Assembly (NCBI GenBank): GCA_964489525.1
Contig: CAZAYY010000014.1
Span: forward strand, 1-64,000
DNA from: CAZAYY01 sp964489525
GTDB lineage: Bacteria; Chloroflexota; Anaerolineae; Anaerolineales; JABWBV01
Length of the DNA stretch: 64,000 nucleotides
Direction: 5' to 3'
The notes under the pieces are model-generated. The model had not been told where the DNA came from and did not search any database. It worked only from the letters and a program-made list of their open reading frames with translations. The position numbers were made by a program, and so were the translations under genes. Positions 1-8,623 of this stretch are shown here, in pieces (position 1 is the stretch's first letter; each line of letters starts with the position of its first letter).

Positions 1-35
1 CGGCCACCTGGCGGGACGTACCCGCCAGGTGGCCG
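1..35. repeat. Perfect GC-rich hairpin repeat
   Basis: Bases 1-15 and 21-35 form a perfect 15-bp inverted repeat around an ACGTA loop. A decayed relative of the same element lies at 1575-1617. It may act as a terminator for a gene outside the window or be a dispersed palindromic repeat. No T-tract follows, so I cannot choose. Confidence 0.75.
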
Positions 36-81
36 CTGTCTTTTATTTTCCCTGCCCGATGCATAAACAACTTAAAAAATC

Positions 82-166
82 CCCCGCCTCAAGGCGGGGA
101 ATTTAGGGGGTGGGGTTATCCTAATACTACAGTCTGCCAGGCAGGGAAAAAACCCGCCTGCCAGAC
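82..166. terminator. Two hairpins downstream of the aldo/keto reductase
   Basis: Bases 82-89 pair with 92-99 (CCCCGCCT/AGGCGGGG). Bases 132-146 pair imperfectly with 153-166 across an A-rich loop. The second hairpin is followed on the + strand by CGCCTTTTTTC, so it looks like an intrinsic terminator read from the left. It also lies just past the stop codon of the minus-strand gene at 176 and could serve both directions. Confidence 0.5.
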
Positions 167-175
167 CGCCTTTTT

Positions 176-1141
176 TCACTCATCACCGGGCAGGTTATCC
201 AGAATTTGTTCGATCAGGTCGAGCACATCTTCGCTCAGGTTTTTGACGGCCTGGCCGGCTTCCAGGTTCTCTTCAAGCTGCTCCACGCTGGTTGCGCCGG
301 TAATAATCGTGGAAACCTCTTTGCGGCGAAGCACCCAGGCGATGGCGAGTTGGGCAGTGGTCAGGCCCAGGTCTTTGGCCAGGGCGGTCAGTTGGCGCAC
401 CTTGGCCAGGCGTTCGGGCGTGATTTGCACCCGCACCCAGGCCATCTCATCCCGGCTGGCGCGGCTCCCGGGCATAATCCCGGTGTTGTACTTGCCCGAC
501 AGAATCCCCGAATACAGCGGTCCCCAGGCTGCCAGCCCCAGACCGCGGTCCTGGGTGAGGGGGTAAAGCTCATATTCCACCTGGCGGCGGGTAAACATGT
601 TGTATTGGGTTTGCTCCACCGCCGGGGGAATCAGGTGCAGCTGGCGAGCCACCCCGTGCGCCGTAGCAATTTGCGAAGCGCGCCACTCCGATGTGCCCCA
701 GTACAGAATTTTTCCCTGCTGGATCAGTGTGTTCATCGCCGTCACCACTTCTTCGTAGGGTGAGTCCGGGTCGTACCGGTGGCAGTAGTAAATATCCAGG
801 TAGTCCATGTTCAGGCGTTTGAGAGAAGCGTTGCAGGCTTCGATGATGTGCTTGCGCGAAAGGCCGCGTCCATTCGGGCCTGGCAGCGAAGGAAAATACG
901 CTTTACTGGCCACCACCAGCGCCTCGCGCGGCAGGCCTTCCAATGCTTTGCCCAACACCATCTCTGCCCGTCCGTGGGCGTTGGCGTCTGCCGTGTCGAA
1001 ATAGTTTACGCCCAGTTCGTAGGCAGTCCGCACAATTTCAAAAGCGGTTTCGTCATCCACCTGGTCGCCAAAGGTTAACCAGCCCCCCAGGGAAATCTCA
1101 CTCAGTTTGAGGCCCCATCGTCCTAACCGGCGGTAGTGCAT
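176..1141 (-). CDS. Aldo/keto reductase, catalytic Tyr position is Asn
   Basis: A 321-residue single-domain (beta/alpha)8-barrel oxidoreductase of the aldo/keto reductase superfamily, closest in pattern to the Kv-beta/YghZ-like group, expected to be a cytosolic NADPH-dependent carbonyl reductase. The N-terminal strand is MHYRRLGRWGLKLSEISLGG. Of the usual Asp-Tyr-Lys-His tetrad, Asp49 (FDTAD), Lys80 (VVASK) and His121 (YYCHR) are present. The position five residues after Asp49, normally the proton-donating Tyr, is Asn54, and I re-read the codon as AAC. The C-terminal cofactor region (STIITGATSVEQLEENL) is intact. The ATG follows AAAGGACAGCC, and the gene starts 18 bases after the DUF1232 gene, so the two are probably cotranscribed. 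The fold assignment is secure; activity is uncertain because of the missing Tyr. Confidence 0.93.
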   Translation of the reverse strand: MHYRRLGRWGLKLSEISLGGWLTFGDQVDDETAFEIVRTAYELGVNYFDTADANAHGRAEMVLGKALEGLPREALVVASKAYFPSLPGPNGRGLSRKHIIEACNASLKRLNMDYLDIYYCHRYDPDSPYEEVVTAMNTLIQQGKILYWGTSEWRASQIATAHGVARQLHLIPPAVEQTQYNMFTRRQVEYELYPLTQDRGLGLAAWGPLYSGILSGKYNTGIMPGSRASRDEMAWVRVQITPERLAKVRQLTALAKDLGLTTAQLAIAWVLRRKEVSTIITGATSVEQLEENLEAGQAVKNLSEDVLDLIEQILDNLPGDE

Positions 1142-1159
1142 GGCTGTCCTTTCTTTGTG

Positions 1160-1498
1160 CTAAAGGTCTTTGGACTCGCCGTCAATGACCTCTCCGCTGT
1201 CTTTCCAGCGGGTATCCACCGTGCGATCAAGTTCGCCGCGGTGTTCGGCCACAATATCCGGCGGGCACAATTCAATGAACATCTGGGTCCCAAGCCAGAG
1301 CACCAGGGCATCGTCAATCGGGATGATCGGTGCAAGGTCTGGAATCCAGAGCAAATATCCGAACGAAACCACCGGCAGGGCTTTGAGCCAGGCCGGGACT
1401 CGCGGGTCCATCATTAATTTTAAAATCAACTTGATGTGGTTTCCAAGGCCAGCGAACAGGCCTTTGCGGTTATCATAAGATGGATCGTTCTTGGACAC
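1160..1498 (-). CDS. DUF1232 (YkvA-like) membrane protein
   Basis: A 112-residue protein with the DUF1232 pattern: DPRVPAWLKALPVVSFGYLL followed by WIPDLAPIIPIDDALVL, a short amphipathic or membrane-inserting segment with the family's P(D)-PD signature. The biochemical role of this family is unknown. The start is GTG at 1498, supported by GGAGG seven bases upstream and by a minus-strand TATAAT at 1523-1528. It is the first gene of a probable two-gene unit with the aldo/keto reductase. The hydrophilic C-terminal tail (about residues 80-112) is not conserved in a way I recognise. Confidence 0.85.
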   Translation of the reverse strand: MSKNDPSYDNRKGLFAGLGNHIKLILKLMMDPRVPAWLKALPVVSFGYLLWIPDLAPIIPIDDALVLWLGTQMFIELCPPDIVAEHRGELDRTVDTRWKDSGEVIDGESKDL

Positions 1499-1574
1499 AG
1501 TTAAACCTCCGGGGTTAAGGGCATTATACTATACGTTTCCTCGGGAGATGGGTTGCAAAGTATCCAATTCTTAG

Positions 1575-1652
1575 GTAGTGGCCACCTGGCGGGCAGTACC
1601 CGCAAAATGGCCGCTACCTTTTCTACGCCCCGCCCTAAAGCCTGGGGCGGGG
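1575..1652. repeat. Degenerate hairpin repeat and GC-hairpin repeat
   Basis: In the 283-base gap between divergent genes, 1575-1617 is a decayed copy of the hairpin at 1-35 (outer arms GTAGTGGCCA/TGGCCGCTAC, inner arms GCGGG/CCCGC). Bases 1628-1635 and 1645-1652 form CCCCGCCC/GGGCGGGG, a member of the GC-hairpin family also seen near 14780, 17449, 32000 and 45535. The motif AACAACATTTGCGCGCACC at 1678-1696 recurs next to the copy near 14780 and, altered, near 31980. Confidence 0.7.
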
Positions 1653-1781
1653 TTGGAAAGTGAGAACCGCAAATTTGAACAACATTTGCGCGCACCGATT
1701 CACGTGGTATTCCCCAAACCCGCAGTTAATACAATATAATACATTTCGAGCAAACAAATTTCCTTCAGGAGGAACAAACCT

Positions 1782-2954
<1,173 letters not shown>

Positions 2955-2962
2955 ATAATTCA

Positions 2963-4933
2963 ATGGACAGGAAACTGCCCGCCTGGCTGTGGCTGGTGCT
3001 GCTGGTCGCTGCTTTGCTGCAAACCGGGTTTGTGCTCCAGCATTATGCTCCGTTGGCTGTGCGGGTGTATAAAGACATTGGCAAACATGCCTTGTGGCGT
3101 GGGGCGGCTTTTTATGAAGGCGCATTTTTTGCGGACTATGTCGAGTTTATCCTGGCGAACACGCCCCAAAATGCCCGGGTGGTATTGCCCCCAACCGGCT
3201 ATGGCCCTTTGCCGCTCTCCGCATCACCCATTATGCAGTTTTTTCTGGCGCCGCGCGAGGTGCTGAACTGTACCACGCTCGAATGCGGTGCCCAGGTTGT
3301 GCGCGATGAGCGTACCTACATTCTGATCAGTCACGAATTCCCCCCGGTTCAACGCTACCAGGGCACCCTTGCCTATACCATGTTCAATGAAAAACTGGGA
3401 GTGATCCCACCGGATGGCGGCTTCACGGGGGCCGGGCAGACGCTGCCGCGTTTCAACAGCCTGCTGCAAATTGGCGGAAATGTTTTACAAGGAGCAGCCT
3501 GGCTTGCCGGGCTGTGGTTGGCGGGTGTGCTTCTGGCGGCTGCGCTTTTGCCTGCCAGGTTGTCGCCTGCTTATCCAGAAAGTAGTTCTCTGTTGGTGTT
3601 AACCCTGGGTTGGGGCCTGGGGTTAGGGGTGTTTTCTCTGGGGCTGGCGGCCCTATCCTTGCTGGGAATCCCGATTGGCCAGGAAAGCACCCTGGCGGCC
3701 TGGGCCGCCATTTTGACGGGCGGGGCAGGCTTGGGGCTGCTGGCTCGCCGCCGCGTCAGCCAGCACTGGACCGCACTCCGCCAATGCGCCTGGCGCACCT
3801 GGGCCTGGTTTTTACCTGTGCTGGCCCTGGGTGTGTTGGGCCTCTACCTTTCGATTGGGATGGGCTATTACAGTGATGATGGTATTTTGCTCTGGGGCGT
3901 AAAGGGCAGCGGCATTGCCATCACAGGCTCGCTTGCCGACATCTGGCGTTGGGGTACCACCACGTTGGCCTATCCGCTGCACATTCCGCTTTCCATTGCC
4001 AGCCTCAATTTGCTGGCTGGCAGCGCCTTGCCGGCTTCAAAACTGCTTTTTGGCGGGTACTACCTCTTCATCCTTGCCCTGGTGTTTGCTTTCCTGCTGC
4101 AAGCCGGGCTTAAACCGAGCACCGCCGGGATGGTCAGTTTTCTGTTTGCCTCCACGCCGCTGCTGTTTTACCATGCCACCATTGCTTACGCCAACCTGGC
4201 GGCCGCGTTTTATTTATTGGGCGGTGGGTTCGTCTTTTTAGCCGCCCTGCCCCAAAACACGGAATCCACCCCGCTGCCCAACCCCCGTGCCCTGGCGCTG
4301 AGCGGTTTGCTGTTTGCCCTGGCGGCCTGGACAAGGCCGGAATTTTTGGGAATGGCCGTGGTGGGGCTTTTGGCTTTAGGGGTCTTCTCTTTTCCCTGGC
4401 GGCTGCTGCGCCAGGTGGGGGTGTTGTGGGCGGCTCTGCTGGCCCCGCTGGCCGGGTATGGCCTCTTCTGGGCGGCGGTGTACCGCAAGGCCTATGCCAG
4501 CGCCGAATTTTATCAATCAGATTTAGCAGGTGAGATGATTTCGCAATTCCTGGCGGGCCAGTTTCACTTGGGGGAAGGTTGGCAGGTGCTTGCCTATGGG
4601 GTAAATTCGCTTTTTACGTTCAGCGTATGGGGCGGCCTCGGGTTTGCCAGCCTGGGGTTGGTGTTTTTTGGGGTCTGGAAGCGTTTGAGCCCGGCAGCCC
4701 GCAGCGGCACTGGCAAATGGGTCCCGTCCACAGGGGCAAGGCTGGCCATCCTGGGGGGTCTCTTTTTGCTGGCAGCCTGTGCAATTTATTATGTCACCTC
4801 ATTCGACCAATCTGAAGACCTTTCCTGGTGGCTTACCACCGGTTTTGACCGCATCGCCATGCCGGGAATCCTCCTCTTATTTTTAGCGGGCGTGTTGGGT
4901 GCGGTGGGCGTAAAGGATTTGAATGGTAATTAA
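2963..4933 (+). CDS. Large polytopic membrane protein, possible GT-C glycosyltransferase
   Basis: A 656-residue protein with a membrane anchor at residues 7-30, a soluble loop of roughly 140 residues, then about 10-12 hydrophobic segments to the C-terminus. After the second block comes YYSDDGILLWGVKGSGIAIT followed by a Tyr-Pro-Leu-His segment. This resembles the first extracytoplasmic acidic loop of GT-C (lipid-phosphate-sugar dependent) glycosyltransferases, where an Asp is catalytic. I base the glycosyltransferase suggestion only on topology and this loop and could not match a named family. It starts 8 bases after the acyl-CoA dehydrogenase and is likely cotranscribed, but a functional link is not evident. 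Confidence 0.8.
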   Translation: MDRKLPAWLWLVLLVAALLQTGFVLQHYAPLAVRVYKDIGKHALWRGAAFYEGAFFADYVEFILANTPQNARVVLPPTGYGPLPLSASPIMQFFLAPREVLNCTTLECGAQVVRDERTYILISHEFPPVQRYQGTLAYTMFNEKLGVIPPDGGFTGAGQTLPRFNSLLQIGGNVLQGAAWLAGLWLAGVLLAAALLPARLSPAYPESSSLLVLTLGWGLGLGVFSLGLAALSLLGIPIGQESTLAAWAAILTGGAGLGLLARRRVSQHWTALRQCAWRTWAWFLPVLALGVLGLYLSIGMGYYSDDGILLWGVKGSGIAITGSLADIWRWGTTTLAYPLHIPLSIASLNLLAGSALPASKLLFGGYYLFILALVFAFLLQAGLKPSTAGMVSFLFASTPLLFYHATIAYANLAAAFYLLGGGFVFLAALPQNTESTPLPNPRALALSGLLFALAAWTRPEFLGMAVVGLLALGVFSFPWRLLRQVGVLWAALLAPLAGYGLFWAAVYRKAYASAEFYQSDLAGEMISQFLAGQFHLGEGWQVLAYGVNSLFTFSVWGGLGFASLGLVFFGVWKRLSPAARSGTGKWVPSTGARLAILGGLFLLAACAIYYVTSFDQSEDLSWWLTTGFDRIAMPGILLLFLAGVLGAVGVKDLNGN

Positions 4934-5017
4934 GTGCTCTACCAACGAACCTGGATTTCGGATACGCTGATTGTTTTAGCCAGGTTTGATATAATTTTTT
5001 GGGAGTATATTTATCAC

Positions 5018-5101
5018 CAGGGATTGACAGGATAAAAAAACATCCTGTCCATCCTGTCTATCCCTGTTAAAAAGATTAAACAGGGATGCACAGGATAGGA
5101 T
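5018..5101. repeat. CAGGGAT-type inverted and direct repeat
   Basis: CAGGGATTGACAGGAT (5018-5033) pairs with ATCCTGTCTATCCCTG (5051-5066) with one mismatch, and a third degenerate copy starts at 5081. The same CAGGGATGGACAGGAT word recurs at about 36189 and 40358, so this is a dispersed repeat. It fills most of the 194-base gap after the membrane protein. A TATAAT-like box lies at 4990-4995. Confidence 0.75.
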
Positions 5102-5127
5102 AAAAACCAGATCGCGAAGGAATAAGA

Positions 5128-6159
5128 ATGAAAGCAATTTACCTGAGTGCCCATGGTGGCCCAGAAGTTCTGCAGTTTGGTGAGCTGCCTGTTCCGCAAC
5201 CCGGCCCAGGTGAAGCCCTGGTGCGCCTGCATGCTGCCGCCCTCAACCGGCTGGACCTGTGGGTGCGGCAGGGCTGGCCGGGCATCCGGCTGAAGTACCC
5301 GCACATTCCCGGCGCAGATGGAGCGGGTGAAATTGCCGCCCTGGGGCCAGGGGCTGCTGGCTGGCAGGTTGGCGAGCGAGTGGTGATTAATGCTAATATC
5401 GGCTGTGGTGAGTGTGAATTCTGCATCCAGGGGCTTGAAAACCAGTGCCGCAGCTGGCAGCTCGTGGGTGAAACCCGCGCTGGAACCTACGCCCAGTATA
5501 CCTGTGTCCCGGCCCACAACCTCAAGCGCGTGCCGGAGGGTTTCAACCTTGCCGAAGCCGCGGCGGCGGCTTTAGTTTTCCACACCGCCTGGCATTCGCT
5601 TGTGGATCGTGCCCGGCTTCGGCCTGGCGAGAGCGTGTTGGTGGTGGGGGCGTCAGGCGGGGTGAACACGGCGGCCATCCAGATTGCCCGTTTTGCCGGG
5701 GCAACCGTGTATGTGGTGGGTGCAGGCCCAGAAAAGCTTGCCCTGGCTGCGTCATTGGGTGCCCATTTTCTAATTGACCGCACCCAGGAAGAAGATTGGC
5801 CCCGGGCGATTTACCGCCTGACCGAGAAGCGTGGGGTAGATGTGGTGGTAGACAACGTCGGCTCCACCTTCCCGCTCAGTTTCCGGGCGGCCCGTAAAGG
5901 CGGGCGCATCCTGACGGTTGGCAACACTGGCGGCCCGCTGGTTCAAATTGACAACCGCTACATGTTTGCCAAGCACCTTTCTCTGCTGGGCTCTACCATG
6001 GGCACTCGGCGTGATTTCGACCAGGTGATGGACCTGGTTTTTGCGGGCAAACTGCGTCCCCTCCTGGGGGAGCGCTTCCCGCTGGCTGAAGCGCAGCGTG
6101 CCCACACCTTGCTGGAAAGCGGGGCGCAGTCGGGTAAAATCACCCTGGAGATTCCATGA
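5128..6159 (+). CDS. MDR-family Zn-binding alcohol dehydrogenase / quinone oxidoreductase-like
   Basis: A 343-residue medium-chain dehydrogenase/reductase. The N-terminal GroES-like domain carries ALNRLDLWVRQGWPG and PHIPGADGAGEIAALG. The structural zinc loop is present as GCGECEFCIQGLENQC. The Rossmann domain has VLVVGASGGVNTAAIQIARF and a DVVVDNVGS segment. The position that holds the catalytic-zinc Cys in classical alcohol dehydrogenases is Asn here (LNRLD), as in quinone-oxidoreductase-like members. It therefore probably keeps a structural zinc but no classical catalytic zinc. An NAD(P)H-dependent role on an enone or alcohol is likely; the substrate is unknown. The stop overlaps the next start by four bases (ATGA). 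Confidence 0.93.
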   Translation: MKAIYLSAHGGPEVLQFGELPVPQPGPGEALVRLHAAALNRLDLWVRQGWPGIRLKYPHIPGADGAGEIAALGPGAAGWQVGERVVINANIGCGECEFCIQGLENQCRSWQLVGETRAGTYAQYTCVPAHNLKRVPEGFNLAEAAAAALVFHTAWHSLVDRARLRPGESVLVVGASGGVNTAAIQIARFAGATVYVVGAGPEKLALAASLGAHFLIDRTQEEDWPRAIYRLTEKRGVDVVVDNVGSTFPLSFRAARKGGRILTVGNTGGPLVQIDNRYMFAKHLSLLGSTMGTRRDFDQVMDLVFAGKLRPLLGERFPLAEAQRAHTLLESGAQSGKITLEIP

Positions 6160-6545
6160 AACCCGAACGCCCCTGGATGATTACCCTGCTCTGCCTGGGA
6201 ATGCTGGTTCCCATTCTCTTTCATGGCCTGCGCGTTGTCCAGGCTGTGCGCCAGTGGGATTTTTTGGCCGCCCTGCCGCTCCAGGTGCCGCCTGCCTACC
6301 TGGCGGCCAGTGGATTGGGCTTAAGCTTGGTTGGGCTTGCGGCTTTTTGGAGCCTGTGGCGGGGTCACCCTTGGGCCGCCCGGCTGTTCTGGCCCTGGGC
6401 ACTGGCTATGGCCGGGGCGGTCTGGTACGAGCGGCTGGTGCTGGCGGTTGCTCCCGGCGGGGGCGCCAACTGGCCCTTTGCCCTGGTGTTGACCATTTTG
6501 CTGCTGGCTTTCCCGGCCTGGGCACTCACTCGCTGGAAAGCATGA
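6156..6545 (+). CDS. Small four-TM membrane protein
   Basis: A 129-residue, very hydrophobic protein with about four membrane segments (residues ~6-25, ~46-66, ~71-95, ~105-125). I recognise no family and see no catalytic motif. It overlaps the dehydrogenase by ATGA, indicating translational coupling. High Trp and Leu content and short loops suggest an inner-membrane protein. Confidence 0.75.
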   Translation: MKPERPWMITLLCLGMLVPILFHGLRVVQAVRQWDFLAALPLQVPPAYLAASGLGLSLVGLAAFWSLWRGHPWAARLFWPWALAMAGAVWYERLVLAVAPGGGANWPFALVLTILLLAFPAWALTRWKA

Positions 6546-6597
6546 CCCCAAAAGTGAACATTTCCTAACTGGCCTAATTTGCCTTCGGTAAAATCAG

Positions 6598-6641
6598 CAG
6601 AGGGTCACCGAGATATTATTGAAAAACTCGGTGGCCCTCTG
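6598..6641. terminator. Long hairpin after the dehydrogenase operon
   Basis: AGAGGGTCACCGAG (6599-6612) pairs with CTCGGTGGCCCTCT (6627-6640) with a single mismatch, plus one flanking C-G pair. It lies about 55 bases past the last stop codon of the 1782-6545 gene set, where a terminator is expected. The T-tract is poor (GTGTTATTCC). The rest of the 6546-7048 gap holds the palindromes at 6724-6758 and no convincing gene. Confidence 0.6.
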
Positions 6642-6723
6642 TGTTATTCCTTTAATCGTTTCACCCCTACGGGGTGGATGGGGAGCGCGGTTGAAACCGT
6701 GACTACAGGGGGGTAGGGGAAGT

Positions 6724-6758
6724 AAGGTGACTGTCACCTCCAAGGTGACTGTCACCTC
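6724..6758. repeat. Two tandem 13-bp palindromes (operator-like or dispersed repeat)
   Basis: GGTGACTGTCACC occurs at 6726-6738 and again at 6744-6756, each a palindrome around a central T, as a direct repeat AAGGTGACTGTCACCTC with an 18-bp period. The site lies about 290 bases upstream of the carboxylase operon. The geometry fits a dimeric-regulator site on nearly the same DNA face, or a dispersed repeat. No other copy was noticed in this window. Confidence 0.6.
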
Positions 6759-7048
6759 GCCAACAGGCGGAGAGACACGTTTTAACCGTAACCACAAGCG
6801 AGCCCAGGTTCAAGCCCGGAGGACTGGGACGATTATCGGAAAGGCCCGGCGGTTATTCCAAACGAATCCTTACCCCATTATCATCGCCATTCTCGGCATA
6901 GTTCAAATATTGCAAGTATAATTCCCCTTAACCTGAGTGTTTCCTTTGACGATTTTCGGTGTTATATACAAGCCCAAGAATTTATGAGAAAGCAGCATGC
7001 CCCTGCTTTGCCGCTAATTGGGTTAGATTACTTTGAAATGGAGTTGCT

Positions 7049-8605
7049 ATGACCGAAGCGCTTGACCCCAAAATTCAACGTTTGCAAGAGATAAAAGCCG
7101 AAAGCCGGCTGGGCGGCGGCCTGGACCGGATTGAGGCCCAACACGAGCGCGGCCGCCTGACAGCCCGGGAGCGGATTGACCTGCTCCTCGACAAAGGCTC
7201 TTTCCGCGAGATTGACGCCTTTGTTACCCACCGCACCAACGACTTTGGCCTGGACAAGAAGCGCTTTCTCTCCGACAGCGTCGTGACGGGTTGGGGGACC
7301 ATTGATGGCCGCCTGGTGTACGTCTTTTCGCAAGATTTCACCGTCTTTGGCGGCAGCCTGGGCGAAGTCCATGCGGAAAAGATTTGCAAAATTATGGATA
7401 TGGCCCTTAAAAACGGCGCGCCAGTGATCGGCATCAACGATTCCGGCGGGGCGCGCATCCAGGAAGGGGTAGTTTCGCTCGGCGGGTATGCCGATATCTT
7501 TTTGCGCAACACGTTGGCTTCGGGTGTTATCCCGCAAATCAGCGTCATCATGGGGCCGTGCGCGGGTGGGGCTGTTTATTCCCCCGCGCTCACCGATTTT
7601 ATTTTCATGGTGCGCAATTCTTCGTATATGTTTATTACCGGGCCTGAAGTGGTCAAGGCAGTGACACATGAAGATGTCACCTTTGAAGAGCTGGGTGGTG
7701 CCGATGTCCACATGGAAGTTTCCGGGGTCTGCCACGTTGCTGCCGATTCTGAGGCCGACACCCTCTACCTGGTGCGTAAAATGATGGCCTACCTTCCACA
7801 AAATAACATGGAAGACCCCCTGCACCTCACACCGGACGACGACCCCCTGCGCCGCGAGCCAGCCCTGGATTCGCTTGTCCCGCCCGACCCAAGCAAGCCC
7901 TACGAAATTCGCGATGCCATTCGGATGATTGTGGATAACGGCGATTTTTTTGAAATCCAGGAAAACTACGCCATGAATATCGTCATTGGCTTTGCCCGCC
8001 TCGGCGGTCACAGCGTGGGCATTGTGGCCAACCAACCAATGGTGCTGGCAGGTGTGCTCGATATCAACGCATCCGAAAAGGCCGGGCGCTTTGTTCGCGT
8101 TTGTGATTCGTTCAATATTCCCATCATCACCTTTGTAGATGTGCCCGGTTTCCTGCCCGGCACCGCCCAGGAACACGGCGGCATCATCCGCTCTGGCGCC
8201 AAGCTGCTCTATGCCTACTGCGAGGCCACCGTGCCCAAGCTGACTGTCATTACCCGCAAAGCCTATGGCGGCGCTTATGACGTGATGAGCAGCAAACACA
8301 TCCGGGGTGACCTCAACCTGGCCTGGCCTACCGCCGAAATTGCGGTGATGGGTCCGGATGGCGCCGTCAATATCATCTTCCGGCGCGAAATCAACGAAGC
8401 CAGCGACCCGGCTGCCCGCAAGAAAGAACTGGTGGATGAATACCGCGAAAAATTTGCCAACCCCTATGTGGCCGCCTCACGCGGCTATATAGACGATGTC
8501 ATTGAACCCAGCGATACCCGCCCGCGCCTGATTAACGCCCTGGAAATGCTCGCCAACAAACGCGACGCCAACCCGGCCAAGAAACACGGCAACATCCCGC
8601 TTTAA
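7049..8605 (+). CDS. Acyl-CoA carboxylase carboxyltransferase subunit (propionyl-CoA type)
   Basis: A 518-residue carboxyltransferase with both crotonase-fold halves, transferring CO2 from carboxybiotin to an acyl-CoA. Signatures include GGSLGEVHAEKICKIMDMA, the oxyanion segment INDSGGARIQEG, GPCAGGAVYSPALTDF, the second-half VPGFLPGTAQEHGGIIR and AYGGAYDVMSSKHIRGD. Asp411 in GGAYDVM appears to correspond to the residue that favours propionyl-CoA in actinobacterial PccB (family knowledge), so propionyl-CoA carboxylase is the best guess. A methylmalonyl-CoA decarboxylase alpha subunit is a less likely alternative, because biotin carboxylase and carrier genes follow directly. The biotin carboxylase gene starts 18 bases downstream. 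Confidence 0.95.
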   Translation: MTEALDPKIQRLQEIKAESRLGGGLDRIEAQHERGRLTARERIDLLLDKGSFREIDAFVTHRTNDFGLDKKRFLSDSVVTGWGTIDGRLVYVFSQDFTVFGGSLGEVHAEKICKIMDMALKNGAPVIGINDSGGARIQEGVVSLGGYADIFLRNTLASGVIPQISVIMGPCAGGAVYSPALTDFIFMVRNSSYMFITGPEVVKAVTHEDVTFEELGGADVHMEVSGVCHVAADSEADTLYLVRKMMAYLPQNNMEDPLHLTPDDDPLRREPALDSLVPPDPSKPYEIRDAIRMIVDNGDFFEIQENYAMNIVIGFARLGGHSVGIVANQPMVLAGVLDINASEKAGRFVRVCDSFNIPIITFVDVPGFLPGTAQEHGGIIRSGAKLLYAYCEATVPKLTVITRKAYGGAYDVMSSKHIRGDLNLAWPTAEIAVMGPDGAVNIIFRREINEASDPAARKKELVDEYREKFANPYVAASRGYIDDVIEPSDTRPRLINALEMLANKRDANPAKKHGNIPL

Positions 8606-8623
8606 GCGAGAGGAGGCAGCAAG

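Noticed and set aside
6727..6921. Possible 64-residue protein starting in the twin palindromes
   Set aside because: Its first residues are encoded by the palindromic repeat, there is no ribosome-binding site and the rest has no recognisable pattern.
7028..8299. 423-codon minus-strand open frame opposite the carboxyltransferase
   Set aside because: Shadow of the real gene; composition and lack of a ribosome-binding site argue against coding.
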